Below, piece by piece: positions 8,347-16,072 of a stretch of DNA of 64,000 bases. The notes below the pieces were generated by a model. The model was not told the DNA's origin and searched no databases. It saw only the letters and a list, made by a program, of their open reading frames with translations. The stretch comes from Polyangium mundeleinium (GTDB taxonomy: Bacteria; Myxococcota_A; Polyangia; Polyangiales; Polyangiaceae). The DNA is taken from the NCBI RefSeq assembly GCF_028369105.1, contig NZ_JAQNDO010000001.1, forward strand, positions 8,774,501-8,838,500. The letters are read 5' to 3'. Each line of letters begins with the position of its first letter. The first letter of the stretch is position 1. A program made the position numbers and the translations under genes.

Positions 8347-9513
8347 TCAGTTGATGAGGTAAAACGGGTAGAGGCAGCAGAAGGTGACGGCTCTCGTCGT
8401 GTCCTTTTTGGCCTCGCCCTTCGGCGCTCCGCCGGTAGCGGCGCACGTGCCGGGCACGTAGTCGAGGTCCGTGATCGCCTTGCCGGCGAGTGCATGCCCC
8501 GGGGGACCTATGTTTTGACACTGGTCATGGGGAGACACCATGCCGAACTGCTCCGATTGAGAGGAGCAGACCGGCCCCTCATAGAGGTGTACCGATGCCG
8601 TGCATGCGCTCCCCTCTGGCGGCCCGCATTCGCACTCCTCGCAGGCGCGCTCGTCGATGACGGCATCCTCGGGGTACATCTCGTACCGGGCCCAGTTGTA
8701 GTTGTCCGGGCAGGGCGCGTCGGTGCCTTCACGAACGACACACTGGAGAAAGCCGGGCCCGGGATCACTCACGCAGTACCGCGTGCCAGCATCATTCGGG
8801 GCGCAGGCGTCATCATCCGTGTTGTTCATGCAAGCGAGGCCCGCGAGCTTCCACTCCCTCGTCTTGGTGAAAGCAGGCGTCTCGCTCTTGGGGCTGCACC
8901 CCTCCTCGTTTGTCGGTCCGGGGAGCGGCGAAACCCACACGGACTGGGCACACGGCTCCCCGCCGCACTGGGCACCGGCCGGAAGGGCGTTGTCGCTCGT
9001 GCAGGAGCCATCCCAACCGGCCGGAGCATCAAAAGGGAGGCTGGCAGCCCCGCTTTCCCCGCACGCCCCCGCGCGGATCTCGAACTTCTCCGGCAGTGCT
9101 TTGCACGCGCCGGTCGAGGGGCCGCACGCGCAAGGCTCGCACGCGGCGGCAGGGGCGTCGAGCTCCGCGAAGAGGCGCCACTTCTCAGCCAAGGCACCCT
9201 CTGGACACTCTGGAGGTTCTGCCATTGCATTGGTAGGGTATACGAGGAGCGAGACCGCGACCTCCGACCAGTAGCCGGCGTTTCCGCTGGGTACAGGGAC
9301 GCACCGGCCGGGGCACGCGGATTGCCCCGCGTCGGGTTCGGTGGGACCGGCTTCTGCATCGCCAGCATCCGCGCCCCCGTCCGGAATGCACTCAGGTGCG
9401 GGAAAAACCGCGTCAGGATCGCACTCCCCAGGAAAGAAGGATGGCGGCGCCGTGCAAGAGACAGCGATCACGCCGAGGCCGAAAGCGACCGAGCAGATAA
9501 AAAGCTTTTGCAT
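8347..9513 (-). CDS. Cys-rich exported lipoprotein
   Basis: 388 residues from ATG 9513, two bases after the stop of the upstream gene, so translation is probably coupled. The lipobox is AVSC (Cys20). A Gly/Asp/Ala linker (res 35-70) is followed by a domain with over 25 cysteines in paired motifs (CEPCACGPSTGAC, CEECECGPPEGSAC), suggesting many disulphides. It is the third gene of the sigma factor - PEGA protein operon, so it is probably an envelope protein made under that control. Biochemical function is unknown. Confidence 0.72.
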   Translation of the reverse strand: MQKLFICSVAFGLGVIAVSCTAPPSFFPGECDPDAVFPAPECIPDGGADAGDAEAGPTEPDAGQSACPGRCVPVPSGNAGYWSEVAVSLLVYPTNAMAEPPECPEGALAEKWRLFAELDAPAAACEPCACGPSTGACKALPEKFEIRAGACGESGAASLPFDAPAGWDGSCTSDNALPAGAQCGGEPCAQSVWVSPLPGPTNEEGCSPKSETPAFTKTREWKLAGLACMNNTDDDACAPNDAGTRYCVSDPGPGFLQCVVREGTDAPCPDNYNWARYEMYPEDAVIDERACEECECGPPEGSACTASVHLYEGPVCSSQSEQFGMVSPHDQCQNIGPPGHALAGKAITDLDYVPGTCAATGGAPKGEAKKDTTRAVTFCCLYPFYLIN

Positions 9514-9515
9514 CT

Positions 9516-10754
9516 TCAAAATTCCCAACCTCCACCAAACTGCACACCAATCATGACCGGCGGCTGATCGGAGACGACCGTCGATCCAACGGCCACCTGA
9601 ACGCCGCTCGACAGACCGAGAACGTCAGCTTCCGCGTGGAGCGCAAATGACTGCGTGACTCGAACGTTCGCGCCGACGCGCGCGCCCGCACCGGGCTTGA
9701 TTGCCGAAAAATTGGCCGGTTTGAAGCTCTGTACTGCGAAGTCGACGGTGATTACGCCCAAATGCCCGAGGGCGCAGCCGAAGATCCACTTGTAGTGCCC
9801 GCACACACTCGCGATGCCGCCCGCTGTCATCGCACTGATTGGGCGGTCCGCCACGCCCGTGGTCAGCCATGCCGCACGAGCCTCCAATCGGAGCGACACA
9901 TAATCGTTGGGCTGCACTCCTCCCGCAAGTGTCGCCCCAACGGCAGGCATCCAAGACGCGACGCCAAACACGACGACCGGTCCCCCGCCAATGAAGCCGC
10001 GCAAGCCCTTTTTCTCGTCGGGCTTCGTCGGATCCTTCGGCTGATCGTCGTACGCGAACGGGTCCTCCTGCTTCGTGAAACCCGGTCCGGAGACCACAGC
10101 GGACAAAGTCGCGGTCGGGTCCTTCTCGGGCACATAGACCCCCGGGCCCTGCTCCACCTTGCGCGCCGTCAGGGGGACGGGAACCTTCATGTCCTTCCCC
10201 TTCACGGCCGTGAACTTCACGACCGCCTCTTCGAAGCCGTCGAGGGTCGCGCGGATCTCGTGCTCTCCCCCGGCCACGAACGTCCAGAAGGCCGACCGCC
10301 CCGCGTCGTTCCGATCGATGCCGTCCACCGTCACACGCGCGCCAGCGTGAGAAACCATCACCTCGACCCACGAGCCATGAGCGCGCGCCACCTCATGGGC
10401 CTCGAAGAAGCGCTTGCGCTCTGCCCGCTCCGCGGGCGTGGCGGCAGGGGCCCGATGAATCGCGTCGAGCAGGAGCTCCGGCGCGTCCTCGGGTCTACCG
10501 CCCTCGACCAGCACCATCCCTAGACGCCCTGCGACAAGGGAATCGTGCCGAACGTTCAGCGCCTGTCGGTAGGCCCTCGCGGCTTCACGTAACCGCCCCG
10601 CGGCGCGCTCGTGATCGCCGAGCTGCGCCAACGCCTTGAACCGGAGTTCGACCTCGGCCTCGCGATCCTCCTCGACGTCAGGGCTCGGAAGACGCTGCGC
10701 CCATGCTGAGGGCGACACGAGAAGCAGCGTCGAGACCACGATCACGGAGCGCAT
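9516..10754 (-). CDS. TPR/PEGA-like envelope protein with beta-barrel-like C-terminus
   Basis: 412 residues. A signal peptide cleaves after AWA (res 19). Residues 35-110 are TPR-like (LGDHERAAGRLREAARAYRQ). Residues 128-200 form a PEGA-like domain (VTVDGIDRNDAGRSAFWTF, GEHEIRATLDGFEE). From about 255 to the end Gly/aromatic-rich strands (FIGGGPVVVFGVASWMP to VQFGGGWEF, ending in Phe) resemble an outer-membrane strand domain. It sits 36 bases downstream of the sigma factor gene and couples to the Cys-rich lipoprotein gene. It probably links the envelope to that sigma system. Confidence 0.72.
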   Translation of the reverse strand: MRSVIVVSTLLLVSPSAWAQRLPSPDVEEDREAEVELRFKALAQLGDHERAAGRLREAARAYRQALNVRHDSLVAGRLGMVLVEGGRPEDAPELLLDAIHRAPAATPAERAERKRFFEAHEVARAHGSWVEVMVSHAGARVTVDGIDRNDAGRSAFWTFVAGGEHEIRATLDGFEEAVVKFTAVKGKDMKVPVPLTARKVEQGPGVYVPEKDPTATLSAVVSGPGFTKQEDPFAYDDQPKDPTKPDEKKGLRGFIGGGPVVVFGVASWMPAVGATLAGGVQPNDYVSLRLEARAAWLTTGVADRPISAMTAGGIASVCGHYKWIFGCALGHLGVITVDFAVQSFKPANFSAIKPGAGARVGANVRVTQSFALHAEADVLGLSSGVQVAVGSTVVSDQPPVMIGVQFGGGWEF

Positions 10755-10790
10755 GGTTCTGGATCCATAGCATACATGCAGCCGCGAAAG

Positions 10791-11705
10791 CTAGAAGGAC
10801 GTGTCCCCGGACGAACCCCAACCGCCCTTGGACAAACCTGCCTTCGAACAGCCTTGCTTGTCGCTGTCGACCAGGGGACGTCGTGGCGCGTGCGTCTGCT
10901 TCGTCGGCGTGGGCAGCTCCACGACGGGCACCGGTGAATCCGCGTGCTCGAACGACGGCGCCGGCTCCGCAGCTTCCGCCGCCGCGTGCGCGACGTCCGC
11001 GGCGGACGCTGCCACGACGTGAGCCGCACCCGTGGCCACGGCGTGAAGCTCGCCGTCAGGCTCGCGCGGCGCGAGCGCGAGCGACGCGAACACCATGGCC
11101 ATGAGCATCGCCCACAGGTGGCCGAGTCGCTGAAACCAGTCGAAGAGCAGCACGAGCAGGGGAGGCGGGACGGAGAACAGATCCTTGCCGAGACGCTCCC
11201 GCAAGGTCTCCCGCGCGCGAGAGAGCGCCATCTTCGCCGCGTCCTCGGAGATCCCGACCTTCGCCCCGGCCTCCTCGTGCGATCGACCCTCCACGCACAC
11301 CATCCACAAGACCGCGGCTTGGGAGGGGGGCAGGTCTCCGAGAGCATCCATCACCTTGCGAAGGGCCTGCTTCAACTGCGCCGCGCGCTCGGGCGAGGGA
11401 TCCGACGTCGCGAACTTGGCCACGCGCCCAGCGTCGGATTCGAACACCTGCTGGTGCCGGCGAGTGATCCGGCGCGCTGTCCCCATCACGCTCCGCGTGA
11501 TCGCCACGACCCACGGCTTCATGCCGTCAGGGTGCGGGGCGTAGTTGGGGAGGTCGCCGAGCGCGTTGGCGATCACCTGCTGTTCCTTGTCGTCCGCGGC
11601 GTCGCGCGTGCGCGCCTTGTCGCTCCGGACGATGCGCCGGACATCGAGCCGCAAGCCGAGGAGCTCGGCGCGTCGGCGACGTAAATCGGGTTTGGACGAT
11701 CCCAT
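10791..11705 (-). CDS. ECF-like sigma factor with membrane-spanning C-terminal extension
   Basis: 304 residues from ATG 11705; an in-frame start at 11768 would add 21. Residues 45-90 correspond to sigma region 2 (NYAPHPDGMKPWVVAITRS). Residues 120-175 match region 4 (LPPSQAAVLWMVCVEGRSHE, then EEAGAKVGISEDAAKMALSRAR). A hydrophobic stretch (PLLVLLFDWFQRLGHLWAM, then LMAMVF) and a Pro/Ala tail follow. An ECF sigma with its own membrane segment suggests tethering or built-in control rather than a separate anti-sigma, and none is encoded nearby. It heads a three-gene operon. Confidence 0.75.
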   Translation of the reverse strand: MGSSKPDLRRRRAELLGLRLDVRRIVRSDKARTRDAADDKEQQVIANALGDLPNYAPHPDGMKPWVVAITRSVMGTARRITRRHQQVFESDAGRVAKFATSDPSPERAAQLKQALRKVMDALGDLPPSQAAVLWMVCVEGRSHEEAGAKVGISEDAAKMALSRARETLRERLGKDLFSVPPPLLVLLFDWFQRLGHLWAMLMAMVFASLALAPREPDGELHAVATGAAHVVAASAADVAHAAAEAAEPAPSFEHADSPVPVVELPTPTKQTHAPRRPLVDSDKQGCSKAGLSKGGWGSSGDTSF

Positions 11706-11709
11706 GCCT

Positions 11710-11740
11710 ACAAACAATGCGCGGGGAAGCGAGAGGTAAC
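11710..11740 (-). promoter_or_regulatory. two-block motif directly before the sigma factor gene
   Basis: Minus strand GTTACCTC-N10-GCGCATTGTTTGT, with blocks identical to 8268-8298. The second block ends four bases before ATG 11705, so if it is a -10 element the transcript would be leaderless or translation would begin further in. It fits autoregulation by the adjacent sigma factor. Confidence 0.5.
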
Positions 11741-11818
11741 AGAAAATCGACGCGGCCCGTCGACGCAAACCCGGCTGGCGTTTTACCGTACAAACGTATC
11801 AGCGTTCGACCCGTCAAG

Positions 11819-11851
11819 TTGGCCGTCGCGGGGCGAGCAACGCCACCGCGA
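11819..11851. repeat. 33-bp hairpin repeat, copy 1
   Basis: Identical over 33 bp to 13211-13243. Within it TCGCGGGGCG (11826-11835) pairs with CGCC-A-CCGCGA (11841-11851) around an AGCAA loop, a 10-bp stem with one bulged A. It resembles a REP-type palindromic unit. Beyond this repeat, 11741-11936 holds no recognised gene. Confidence 0.7.
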
Positions 11852-11936
11852 TCCGTCGTCTGCGAGCGGGCCCTGGGCAGGCCGCTCCCGCCGGCGTCTG
11901 CTTCGTCAGCATCGAGGACGCGCTGCTCCGCCGCCG

Positions 11937-12563
11937 CTAGGCTGGGTGCCGCTCAAGCAGGATGTCGCGCACCGCCAGCAGCCGCCCGTCGGCCTCGCGG
12001 TCCAGCCGGACAATCCCGTCGCCCCCGCGATTCTCCATCCGCCGGCGATAGGCAGCATCGACCAGCGCATCGTCGTCGAAAACGATGTCGTCGATCCAGT
12101 AGGGCCGCCGCCCGGGCTCGAGCACGGTCAGATGGACATGCGCGGGCAGGCTTCGGTCGGGATAGGGCGCGGGCTTGATCGTCTCGAAGCGGTAGCGCCC
12201 GTCGGCTCCGGTCTTCGCCCAGCCGCGCAGCCGGCCGTGGCGGCGGCTCCACTCGGTCTCGGGCGTGCCGTTGGCATAAAAGCCCGCCGAATTGGTGTGA
12301 TACGCGTAGATCGTCACGCCGTCCGCAAGCCTGCCGTCGAGCGCGATCACCGTTCCCGCCAGCACCAGCGGTTCGCCCGGCTCGCCCGGCGGCGCGATCC
12401 GCGCGCTCGAAGCGGTCGGCTGCCGCTCGAACACGCCCTCGCAGCCCTCGCACCGGTAGAGATCGGCGCGCGCCGCCGATTGCCGCGGCTTGCCGTCCGC
12501 CGCCCGGCACGCGCCGAGCGCCACCACGCCGCCCATTCCCAAGATCAGTTGCCGACGGTCCAT
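11937..12563 (-). CDS. intradiol dioxygenase-family lipoprotein
   Basis: 208 residues from ATG 12563, with GGAG seven bases upstream. The N-terminus DRRQLILGMGG plus lipobox ALGAC (Cys19) suggests a twin-arginine-type lipoprotein. The core keeps the non-haem iron ligands of the family: Tyr in TIYAYHTNSAGFY, Tyr in GRYRFETIKPAPYP, and the His pair in PAHVHLTVL. Intradiol dioxygenases cleave catechol-type rings, but exported members often have unknown substrates. Family members with this layout are common in sphingomonads. Together with the broken neighbour upstream this suggests transfer; that origin is inferred. Confidence 0.8.
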   Translation of the reverse strand: MDRRQLILGMGGVVALGACRAADGKPRQSAARADLYRCEGCEGVFERQPTASSARIAPPGEPGEPLVLAGTVIALDGRLADGVTIYAYHTNSAGFYANGTPETEWSRRHGRLRGWAKTGADGRYRFETIKPAPYPDRSLPAHVHLTVLEPGRRPYWIDDIVFDDDALVDAAYRRRMENRGGDGIVRLDREADGRLLAVRDILLERHPA

Positions 12564-12652
12564 TGCGCTCTCCTTCGCGAGCGCGCAGCCTATCAATCCT
12601 CCGGCGTCTCCGCCACCGGTGCCGAAACGATCTCGCGATGCCCGCTGCGCTT

Positions 12653-12940
12653 TCACACGCCCTTCGCCGCGAGGCCCGCGACGCCCGGCCGCACGAACAG
12701 CCAGTCGCGGATCGCCGGGCCTTCGCTCGCGCCGATCGTGCGCTTGTTGCCGCTGTCGCCCGCGCCCCCAGTCGACGCGCGCCATCCCGTCGGTCGATCG
12801 CGCGGACGAGGTTACGATAATGGAGCAGTTTCCCCGGCGAATGCTTGGCATAGACGGGGTAATAGCTGTTCGCGATATCGCGTATTTCAGCACGCCCGCG
12901 ATTCGCCGGATCCTTCGCCGCCGCGCGGGCAAAAGGCCCC
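12653..12940 (-). pseudogene. frameshifted C-terminal half of a CelD/BcsL-like GNAT protein
   Basis: Three minus-strand frames joined give NSYYPVYAKHSPGKLLHYRN, then ARVDWG, then GAGDSGNKRTIGASEGPAIR and DWLFVRPG, ending at TGA 12653-12655. SPGxLL followed by (F/V)D(W/F)GxGDxxxKxxxG is the pattern of the C-terminal half of GNAT acyltransferases of the CelD/BcsL type. At least two frameshifts and loss of the N-terminal half make it a relic. It points the same way as the dioxygenase and ends 90 bases before it. Confidence 0.5.
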
Positions 12941-12977
12941 TGGTGGCGGCGTTCGCTCCGGGGGCTCGGGAACGCTG

Positions 12978-13085
12978 CTACTTCTTCATCATGGCGGCGA
13001 GGAGGTTCCGCTCGTCGACGGTGTTGAAGTTCCTGCGCCTGACTCGCCCATCTCGGACAGTTGCAGTACCTGGAGATGATGTGCA
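12978..13085 (-). pseudogene. short C-terminal coding relic
   Basis: The minus strand reads TVRDGRVRRRNFNTVDERNL then LAAMMKK and a TAG at 12978-12980. It looks like the natural end of a small native protein but no upstream coding part follows in frame. It marks the right edge of the imported-looking segment. No family is recognised. Confidence 0.3.
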
Positions 13086-13205
13086 GCTTTCTTCCTTATG
13101 GCCTGGGCGGTGAGGTAAGGAATTGCCCTGCGACGACGCCGAGGAGCTCGGGCGAGGGCTCCGCCGTCGCGACCTTGGACCCGGCTGGGTTTTTAACTTA
13201 CACAG

Positions 13206-13789
13206 TCAAATTGGCCGTCGCGGGGCGAGCAACGCCACCGCGAAGGCCCCGAGGAGCGCCAGGGGAAGCAGGGAGCGAGTTTGCTTGGGATGCTCGTGCT
13301 TCCCGAGCCACGGGCCGAGATGGCGCGCGGCGAGCTCGGGCACGACGCGCGCGAACTGCACCGCGTGGGCCGGCGCGTCGATGTCCGCGCTCGCGTACGA
13401 GTACACGTAGAGAGCCCCCTCCGTCGTGACGACTCGATGTCGCGAAGCCAGCCGATCTGCCACTCCTCGGGCGGCCAGGACGCATGTGTCCCGTCCGCGA
13501 ATAGGTATGCGCTCGCGCGGACGCCGGACAGATAGAGCGCCCGGACGCGTTGGCACCCGGCCGAGTAGCCGCTCAACGCCACGCGCGAGACCTCGCGCAC
13601 CCCGGCCTGTCGATGCGCGAACTCCAGGAGCTCGCCCATCATCGGCCCCTTCGCGACCCCATCGGCGACGACACAGGGCTGCGGGCCGAGAGTCGCGCGC
13701 AGCCTCGGATCGAGGTCGCCGCTCACGAGAAACGCTAGAAGCTGCCTCCTTGGCGAAGCCTCGCTCCGTCCGGGGATCCGAGAAAGCAA
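13206..13789 (-). pseudogene. alpha/beta hydrolase-like gene with frameshift
   Basis: One frame gives LLAFLVSGDLDPRLRATLG, PMMGELLEFAH and the nucleophile-elbow motif VALSGYSAGCQRVRAL, ending near WQIGWLRDIE. The protein then continues in another frame (VVTTEGALYVYSYASADIDA, VVPELAARHLGPW) from about 13433. A one- or two-base shift joins them. After PKQ comes a hydrophobic end (LLPLALLGAFAVALLAPRRP) encoded by the hairpin repeat, so the repeat supplies the last codons. It is broken unless the shift is a sequencing error. The N-terminal limit is unclear. Confidence 0.45.
13211..13243. repeat. 33-bp hairpin repeat, copy 2
   Basis: Same 33 bp as 11819-11851, hairpin at 13218-13243. The GTCAA just before it is also shared, and an ACCCGGCTGG word lies further upstream of both copies. 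Here the repeat overlaps the 3' end of a broken hydrolase-like gene. Confidence 0.7.
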
Positions 13790-14268
13790 AAAATAAAATG
13801 TCGAGCGCGGTCAGGGCGCCTCGACCTCGGGGAAGATTTTCGTCGAGGGCCGGCCGGCCCGCCGAGGGGCCCTCGACCCCTTGCGCGCGCCGAGCTCGAT
13901 GCCCTCGACGCGGCCCCGGCGTCCCCGTCGCCCTCGACCTCGGCGGGATCGCCCGCCTCGACCTCGACCCCTCGAGCTCTTCCACTCCCAGAACGCGGGC
14001 GCCGGGGCGCAGATCGCCGAGAGGTCGAAGCCTGCGTTCATTGAAATGCGGGAATAGGAGCCCTTCCACGGGCGTATCGAACACCCGATCAGGTCACACA
14101 GTCCGGCCAAGTAAACCGGCAAGCGACACGGATCGGGAGCACCATGGATCGCGCGCCTGACCACAGTTGAAGATCACACGCGGATGCCGGGCGTGCTATA
14201 CTTACATCTCATGCCACCGATGGGTTGGAGTCGTGTCTTCTAGATCGGTACGAGGACGTCGGGCCGTC
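13790..14268. other. GC-rich stretch without a supported gene
   Basis: Open frames exist on both strands but are built of Arg/Gly/Pro-rich translation, for example from repeated CCTCGACC and CCCCGGCG words near 13820-13980. One minus frame (VEGLLFPHFNERRLRPLGDL, 14000-14080) might be the lost 5' end of the hydrolase relic. No RNA gene or terminator is seen. Confidence 0.35.
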
Positions 14269-15015
14269 ATGTGCGCGCAGCTCAGGTGGCTCGCCACGCT
14301 TATCCTTCTCGCCGCGTGCGGCACCAATGCCGAAGGTATCAACGTCGGCTCGAAAGACGCGGGTGCACGCGTCCAGCCCGTAGGGCCGCCTCACGAAGCT
14401 GCAGCTCCAACGGCTGTGGCGTCCGTCGCGTCACCCGTGCCGGCCCCGTCGGTCTCGGCGTTGGACGCCGCCCACCCGGAGCGCCAAACGAAGGTATGGA
14501 TCATCGCCGAGGATGTGCGGCTCTCGGAGACACAAGCTCGACCTCACGGGCCGCCTCCTGCGAAAGGCGCTTGCTTCGACATATCGAAGGCTAAGCCTCG
14601 CATCGCACCCGCTTGGCAGATCGACCGCTGCTCCACCGTGCGCGGCTACTGGGGCATCGGTGCTGTGCTCGTCCCTGAGACACAGGCGGGGGTCGCTGGA
14701 TATCGGGTCCTACGGCCGTTCCGATTCGTTCGCGAGCGCAACCCATCACTCGGATGGCCTTCGTGGTACGCGCTCGATGCAATCATCGTCGACAACGGCT
14801 GGATCGAAGCGAAGTCGCTCGACTCGCTCTCCCTGCCGACGGAACGGAAGGATCCTCTCTTCGAAGATCCCGTGACGATCAAGGGCACTCTCCGAAAACC
14901 GCCCTCGAACATCAGTCGTCTGTGGGAGCATTTCGACAATGTACGAGAGTTGTTGGATTTGGCGCCATACGGGCAGAACAGCCTTCCGATCCTCATAGAG
15001 GTGAATGGGCCGTGA
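14269..15015 (+). CDS. exported lipoprotein, hypothetical
   Basis: 248 residues from ATG 14269. Signal peptide with lipobox LLAAC, then a Pro/Ala/Val linker (res 25-75). The C-terminal domain has WIIAEDVRLSETQ, two cysteines (KGACFDISK, DRCSTVRGYWGIG) and RPFRFVRERNPSLGWPSWYA. The following SPLF/EDPVTIKGTLRK part looks like an enclosed beta-rich fold. No homologous family is recognised. It stands alone between two degenerate regions. Confidence 0.65.
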   Translation: MCAQLRWLATLILLAACGTNAEGINVGSKDAGARVQPVGPPHEAAAPTAVASVASPVPAPSVSALDAAHPERQTKVWIIAEDVRLSETQARPHGPPPAKGACFDISKAKPRIAPAWQIDRCSTVRGYWGIGAVLVPETQAGVAGYRVLRPFRFVRERNPSLGWPSWYALDAIIVDNGWIEAKSLDSLSLPTERKDPLFEDPVTIKGTLRKPPSNISRLWEHFDNVRELLDLAPYGQNSLPILIEVNGP

Positions 15016-15202
15016 CGAGAGCCGTGACGTTGAGCTGCCCGACGATACGGCGATAACGAAGCGCATAGAGGGACGAACCATCTCCTAAAGGGCACACGCT
15101 TACGCATCGGCGGTCCACGCGCCGAGAGCCCTGCATGGGCCCCCGCTGCCACGGCGGCTTCCACACCTGGCAAGGCTCACGAGGCTGGCGCGCACGTCCT
15201 GT

Positions 15203-15250
15203 CCTGCCCCCTTCCTTAAAAGCGGTACATAATCAGATTTTGCTTGCCGC
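15203..15250. repeat. dispersed repeat copy 2 (CGGTACA-type)
   Basis: Counterpart of 3586-3633. On the minus strand it reads GKQNLIMYRF followed by a stop. It sits at the left edge of the degenerate CCTCCC-rich tract. Confidence 0.5.
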
Positions 15251-15339
15251 CTCCGCACCCCTCCCGCTCCCGGGCGAGCCCCCGAGGCCAGCAGCGTATC
15301 CTCCGAGGGAATCTCAATCCTCTTCGAGGGCCCCCTCGA

Positions 15340-15790
15340 CCCTCCCCCACGACAGTCCCATCCCCCCAAAAAACGCTCTCGTCCCTTATCGAGAACAGCG
15401 TCATCCCTCTTCGAGAGGCTCTCGCCCTTCCCGAAGGACGCTCTCGTCCCTCCCCTCGAATGCCATCTCCCCTCTCCGAGACCCTCCCGACCCCCGTCGG
15501 AGACCCCTCGTCCCTTCCGGGACAGGGTTCTTCTTCACCGCGAGGACACGCTCGACCCTCTTGCAGGAGGGTATCGTCCTTCCCTGGAGGTACTCTCCTT
15601 CCTCCCCGAGACCTTCGCGCCCCTTCCGGAGGGGGGTCTCCTCCCCCTCGTGGACGCTCCCAACCCTCTTGCAGGAGGGTCTCACCCTCCCGGACGACAC
15701 TCGCATCTGTCTCTGGAGACGGTCTCACCCCTCCCGGAGACGGTCTCACCCCACCCGGCGAACGGTCCTGCGAAGGAGTCGCCCCCCTGC
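15340..15790. repeat. degenerate CTC/GGA-rich repeat tract
   Basis: About 450 bases of imperfect 20-30 bp units around words such as CTCTCGTCCCTTCC, CCTCTTGCAGGAGGGT (15558 and 15668) and CCCGGAGACGGTCTCACC (twice near 15715-15755). Many units are small palindromes. Both strands stay open but translate to low-complexity Pro/Ser/Arg or Gly/Arg/Glu, so the tract is not called as a gene. Neither flank of the 15016-16072 gap shows a recognisable gene. Confidence 0.55.
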
Positions 15791-16072
15791 TCCCCCACCT
15801 CCCGGCAGGGTCTTCCCCTGGTGGCCAGGGACGGTGGTGTCTACGAGCTGGCTCGTCTGATTTCGGCGCGACCCTGGCCCGCCACTTCGACAGGTACGAG
15901 ATCACGATGGGGTCGTCTTCCCATTCTATGTATCTTCGTCGATACCGCTTCCAGCTTCAGCAAGCGCTGACGAGAGCAGGCATTCCACGCACAGGCCGGG
16001 CGGAATTGCGTTGACCTGGACACCCCTGCGGAGTATGCGGCGCCACGGGGGAGTGGAAAAGGTGGAACGAGC

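Noticed and set aside
13811..14164. Minus-strand frame with an Arg/Gly-rich tail
   Set aside because: The Arg/Gly run follows from repeated CCTCGACC words and no homologous or motif-bearing part is visible; left as uncertain intergenic DNA.
15244..16014. A 256-codon plus-strand frame across the repeat tract
   Set aside because: Translation is Pro/Ser/Arg low complexity and its opposite strand is equally open; no motif or credible start.
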